IMG/VR virus record: IMGVR_UViG_3300042923_000237
Span: 1 to 37,651 of that record
DNA from: a virus
Strand: one strand, 5' to 3'
Length of the DNA stretch: 37,651 bases
A model generated the notes under the pieces. That model was not told where the DNA came from. It did no database searches and worked only from the letters and a program-made list of their open reading frames with translations. Below, piece by piece: positions 35,081 to 37,651 of this stretch (its first letter is position 1; each line of letters begins with the position of its first letter). A program made the translations under genes and the position numbers.

Positions 35081-36769
35081 CTAAAATTGCGCTACAAAAT
35101 CATTATTTCCATACAATAATTCTTGCTGCAATAAATAAACCGCATTGATAAGAGACACAACCATGTCAACTTTTCCTGCGGATTTCTTTTTATTTACATA
35201 TTTGTTTAAGTTGGTATCCTCTGTGCATCGTGCATTTTGGAAATTGATTTCTAACATAAGGTTTTCATCATATCTGAATAACTTACTCAGAATATATTCT
35301 TTAATGAGCTTTGTGGGCATATGTAATACGCTGGAATGCTGTTTTATTTCTACGCACTCATAGCCGGCTGATTCAAGCTTCTGAACGGTGCTAATAGCGT
35401 TCATGCGGTCATATCCAATCTGTATTATCTCAACTCCATACTTTTCTTCAAGAGTTAAGATATGATTCTCAACATCTTCATAACTGATAACCTCACCAGT
35501 ACTTTCAAAGCACACGCCCTGTCGAATTAATTTATCATAATCAACGTCTTCTTTCTTGCTTTTCTGTCTCTTCTTATCTCCCGGTATAAATCCCCAGGAC
35601 TTTGAATAGATAACACCGTCATATTCCGTCACCATAGTAACTGCCGTATTGTCCTCCGTTTGAGACAAGTCAACGCCAAGCCATACCCTCTTTCCCCTCC
35701 AAAAGCTCAAATCCTCTTTTATCTTACACTCTCTTACTTTGGTTATTTCGATGTATCCCTCTACACCAAGACCCTTATATTTGATATTATTATGCTTACA
35801 AAGGTAATTTTCTCTCTTATTTTCATAATCAATGGCATCATCCCGCATTTCTTTTATAGCTTGGAATATGTAATCATGCGCTACGGCCACAGGGTTGCTC
35901 TGATATATGACTAAATCATCGGTCTGCCATTGGTCATTGGTTAAAAATTCGTCATCAGGTTCATAAAGCAGAGAGAACCGTCTCTTACTATCTCTTAATC
36001 CATCTAAAGTCTTTTTCGAGATATCTATTTCATCAATCATGGCGTTATTATCGTTCGGATACTGAGTACTGATAATAATTCCAAGTTTGTTAAACAAGGT
36101 TATCTGAGAGGACCTCATGGCTTCTATAGGGTAACTATCCATTGCCCCTGCTTCATCTGCCAGAAATGCATTAGCAAGCTTACCATCCATTTTATCTTCG
36201 CTGTATGCCAGTGGTATATATTCACTATCAGTCAGCAAACACCTTATTTCACTTCTAAGGACCTTAAACACACTATCATCCGTTAACAATGGGCTGGACT
36301 TAATTATCTTCCTTATTGCTATTTTTAATTCGCTTGAAAGCTTTAGGTCAGGTGCCACAGAGAAGAAACGGCTAAACTGTGGATCAGTCAACAACAATAA
36401 AATAAAAATAACCGCACTGTTGAAAGTCTTAAAATTCTTACGACTGATTTCCAACACGGCAGTTATATAATATCGTATATCTTTATTTTCTTCATTTTTT
36501 AACTTGGTGCATAGTACTGCAACTATCAGCAACCATGCATAATCTTCTAATCCGTCATTCATAGGACAAAGTAAATCAGGATGAACCATGACTTTTAACA
36601 ACTTACTTATCTTACTGTATGCTTGTTCGTCAATAAAAGCTTCTTCATCTTCTCCATCAACAACCTTTATCCATGCATTTGCCTGCTTCTTTACGTACTT
36701 TGGTACTTTTCTATTACCTGGTTCAATACACCATTTTGCATATTGATATGCCTTGCTGTCTTTAACCAT
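35081..36769 (-). CDS. Terminase large subunit
   Basis: The protein has 562 aa. The ATPase half has a variant Walker A region (EISRKNFKTFNSA, about 107-119) and Walker B with the catalytic acid (NAFLADEAGAMDS, about 200-212). The nuclease half starts at VWLGVDLSQTEDNTAV, where the first acidic residue lies, with a further motif in IQIGYDRMNA. It packages DNA and cuts cos ends, joined to the small subunit, whose gene overlaps it by 8 bases. The terminase type is close to the P27/HK97 branch. Confidence 0.92.
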   Translation of the reverse strand: MVKDSKAYQYAKWCIEPGNRKVPKYVKKQANAWIKVVDGEDEEAFIDEQAYSKISKLLKVMVHPDLLCPMNDGLEDYAWLLIVAVLCTKLKNEENKDIRYYITAVLEISRKNFKTFNSAVIFILLLLTDPQFSRFFSVAPDLKLSSELKIAIRKIIKSSPLLTDDSVFKVLRSEIRCLLTDSEYIPLAYSEDKMDGKLANAFLADEAGAMDSYPIEAMRSSQITLFNKLGIIISTQYPNDNNAMIDEIDISKKTLDGLRDSKRRFSLLYEPDDEFLTNDQWQTDDLVIYQSNPVAVAHDYIFQAIKEMRDDAIDYENKRENYLCKHNNIKYKGLGVEGYIEITKVRECKIKEDLSFWRGKRVWLGVDLSQTEDNTAVTMVTEYDGVIYSKSWGFIPGDKKRQKSKKEDVDYDKLIRQGVCFESTGEVISYEDVENHILTLEEKYGVEIIQIGYDRMNAISTVQKLESAGYECVEIKQHSSVLHMPTKLIKEYILSKLFRYDENLMLEINFQNARCTEDTNLNKYVNKKKSAGKVDMVVSLINAVYLLQQELLYGNNDFVAQF

Positions 36770-37328
36770 TCTTTAATATATCTACCAAGGAAGGTCCCTT
36801 GTTTTCTTCTTTCTTAGGAATAGAGCGTAAAGCTGCAGCAATTGTCATGACATTTTCTTTCTCTATATCAAGAAGCATTTTCCGTTTTGATTGTATCTGT
36901 GAATCAAATATTAGTAAACTCTTCATTGATTCATGATAACTTTTCGAATAAGCACGAATTATTTTTGCTCTATCATCCGGTGGAGCGTTTTCTATCTCTT
37001 CTTCAAATACTTCATCCAATCTTTCGATTATCTGATAACATCTTTCTCTCTTTGTTTCCATATCTACACATTCAGCAATCATCGAGCAATAACGGTTTAT
37101 AATAACCTCATAAATGGCATCATTTTTTTCAATATTGGTTAGTAATCCGTTTAATCTTTCAAACTCCTGATGTGCTACAATATTATTTTTAACTTCGGGA
37201 CGTTCTTTCAATGCCGTTCCACTTGTTAATGCTTTTTCGCCTTCTTCTCTTTGCTTGATCTCTTTTTTTGTGCGGTGTGATATCTTTTCCATTTTTATTA
37301 CTGTGGCTGGTTTTGGTGGTGTAGGCAT
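36762..37328 (-). CDS. Terminase small subunit (P27-like)
   Basis: The protein has 188 aa, strongly helical and charged (KKEIKQREEGEKALTSGTALKERPEV, RLNGLLTNIEKNDAIYEVIINRYCSMIAEC, SLLIFDSQIQSKRKMLLD). RPEVKNN and the central helices fit the P27 small-subunit family. It recognises cos and recruits the large subunit. The ATG at 37328 follows AAGGAGG. Confidence 0.82.
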   Translation of the reverse strand: MPTPPKPATVIKMEKISHRTKKEIKQREEGEKALTSGTALKERPEVKNNIVAHQEFERLNGLLTNIEKNDAIYEVIINRYCSMIAECVDMETKRERCYQIIERLDEVFEEEIENAPPDDRAKIIRAYSKSYHESMKSLLIFDSQIQSKRKMLLDIEKENVMTIAAALRSIPKKEENKGPSLVDILKNG

Positions 37329-37359
37329 TGATTGATCCTCCTTCCATTATTTTTTACTT

Positions 37360-37602
37360 TTAGGCCACTTCATATGTCTTTTCAAATATATCTGGTTTAC
37401 ATGGATAAAACTCGCCTTGCACTCCTTTGATTATGTAATCGTTTTTATCAGCTAGCATAGTTCCCTCAAGGGTACGAATAATTGCTTTTCCGTTTTCATT
37501 AACACAAGATACTTTACCCTCGGTAAAATAAATTATATCCATCATATTGTTTTCTGTATATCTGATAGCTTCAATTACAACTGGTTTCTTTCTGTATTTC
37601 AA
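37360..37602 (-). CDS. Small conserved phage protein MKYRKKPVVIEA-type
   Basis: The protein has 80 aa. MKYRKKPVVIEAIRYTENN at the start, and TLEGTMLADKNDYIIKGVQGEFYPCKPDIFEKTYE at the end (in pieces), is a widespread small beta protein in phages, of unknown function. It lies between the cos-like region and the small terminase gene. The TTG start at 37602 follows AAAGGAG. Only 49 bases remain after it to the window end, with no further gene. Confidence 0.85.
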   Translation of the reverse strand: MKYRKKPVVIEAIRYTENNMMDIIYFTEGKVSCVNENGKAIIRTLEGTMLADKNDYIIKGVQGEFYPCKPDIFEKTYEVA

Positions 37603-37651
37603 ATTATTTCTCCTTTCAAAAGCTGATGTGGGAATATTTTATGTATTGATA

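Overview
The window reads as one complete, circularly permuted genome of a temperate, siphovirus-like, HK97-fold phage of a low-GC Firmicute, probably a clostridial or Lachnospiraceae host. The host guess rests on the AT-rich sequence, strong AGGAGG-type ribosome binding sites, and families common in those phages (Rha, DUF3850, DUF551, DUF6711-like and P27-like terminase proteins). It is not a prophage cut out with flanking host DNA. The attachment site (17335-17393, the 3' part of a tRNA-Leu gene) lies inside the window with phage genes on both sides, and the two ends join in normal phage order: HNH nuclease and a GC-rich cos-like stretch at the left end, then terminase at the right end.

Almost everything is transcribed on the minus strand, so the map is best read from right to left. 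The lysogeny switch is at 15.3-16.1 kb, with divergent promoters, a CI-like repressor and the integrase on plus, and a Cro-like gene on minus. The early operon then runs 15.3 to 2.9 kb: Rha, antirepressor, Rad52-like annealing protein, NinB-like protein, HNH, RecU, replisome organizer with an iteron origin inside it, DnaB-like helicase, PAPS-reductase-like protein and many small ORFs. It ends with a DUF1492-type late regulator. Directly downstream is a consensus promoter followed at once by a terminator-like hairpin, a roughly 300-nt structured non-coding RNA, a tRNA-Ser(GCU) and a second hairpin. This resembles the lambda pR'/tR' late switch. From there the late operon would cross cos and continue at the right end: terminase, portal, protease, capsid, head-tail connectors, tail tube, frameshifted tail chaperone, tape measure, Dit, tail endopeptidase, fibre, SGNH protein, XhlA-like protein, holin and endolysin, ending at 20284.

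Between the endolysin and attP (17.4-20.3 kb) lies an accessory cassette with its own promoters and terminators: a small acidic protein, an orphan BlaI/MecI-type repressor, a zinc-ribbon membrane protein and an HTH protein with inverted-repeat operators. Next to the endolysin stop is a small transcription unit with a consensus promoter, three CRISPR-like repeats separated by two 27-nt spacers, and a terminator, with no cas genes nearby. This mini-array and the tRNA-linked structured RNA are the two most promising undescribed elements. Other notable points are an attP with six integrase-arm-like repeats, a dyad operator shared by the lysogeny switch and attP, and an SGNH gene with its own promoter, terminator and two possible starts.
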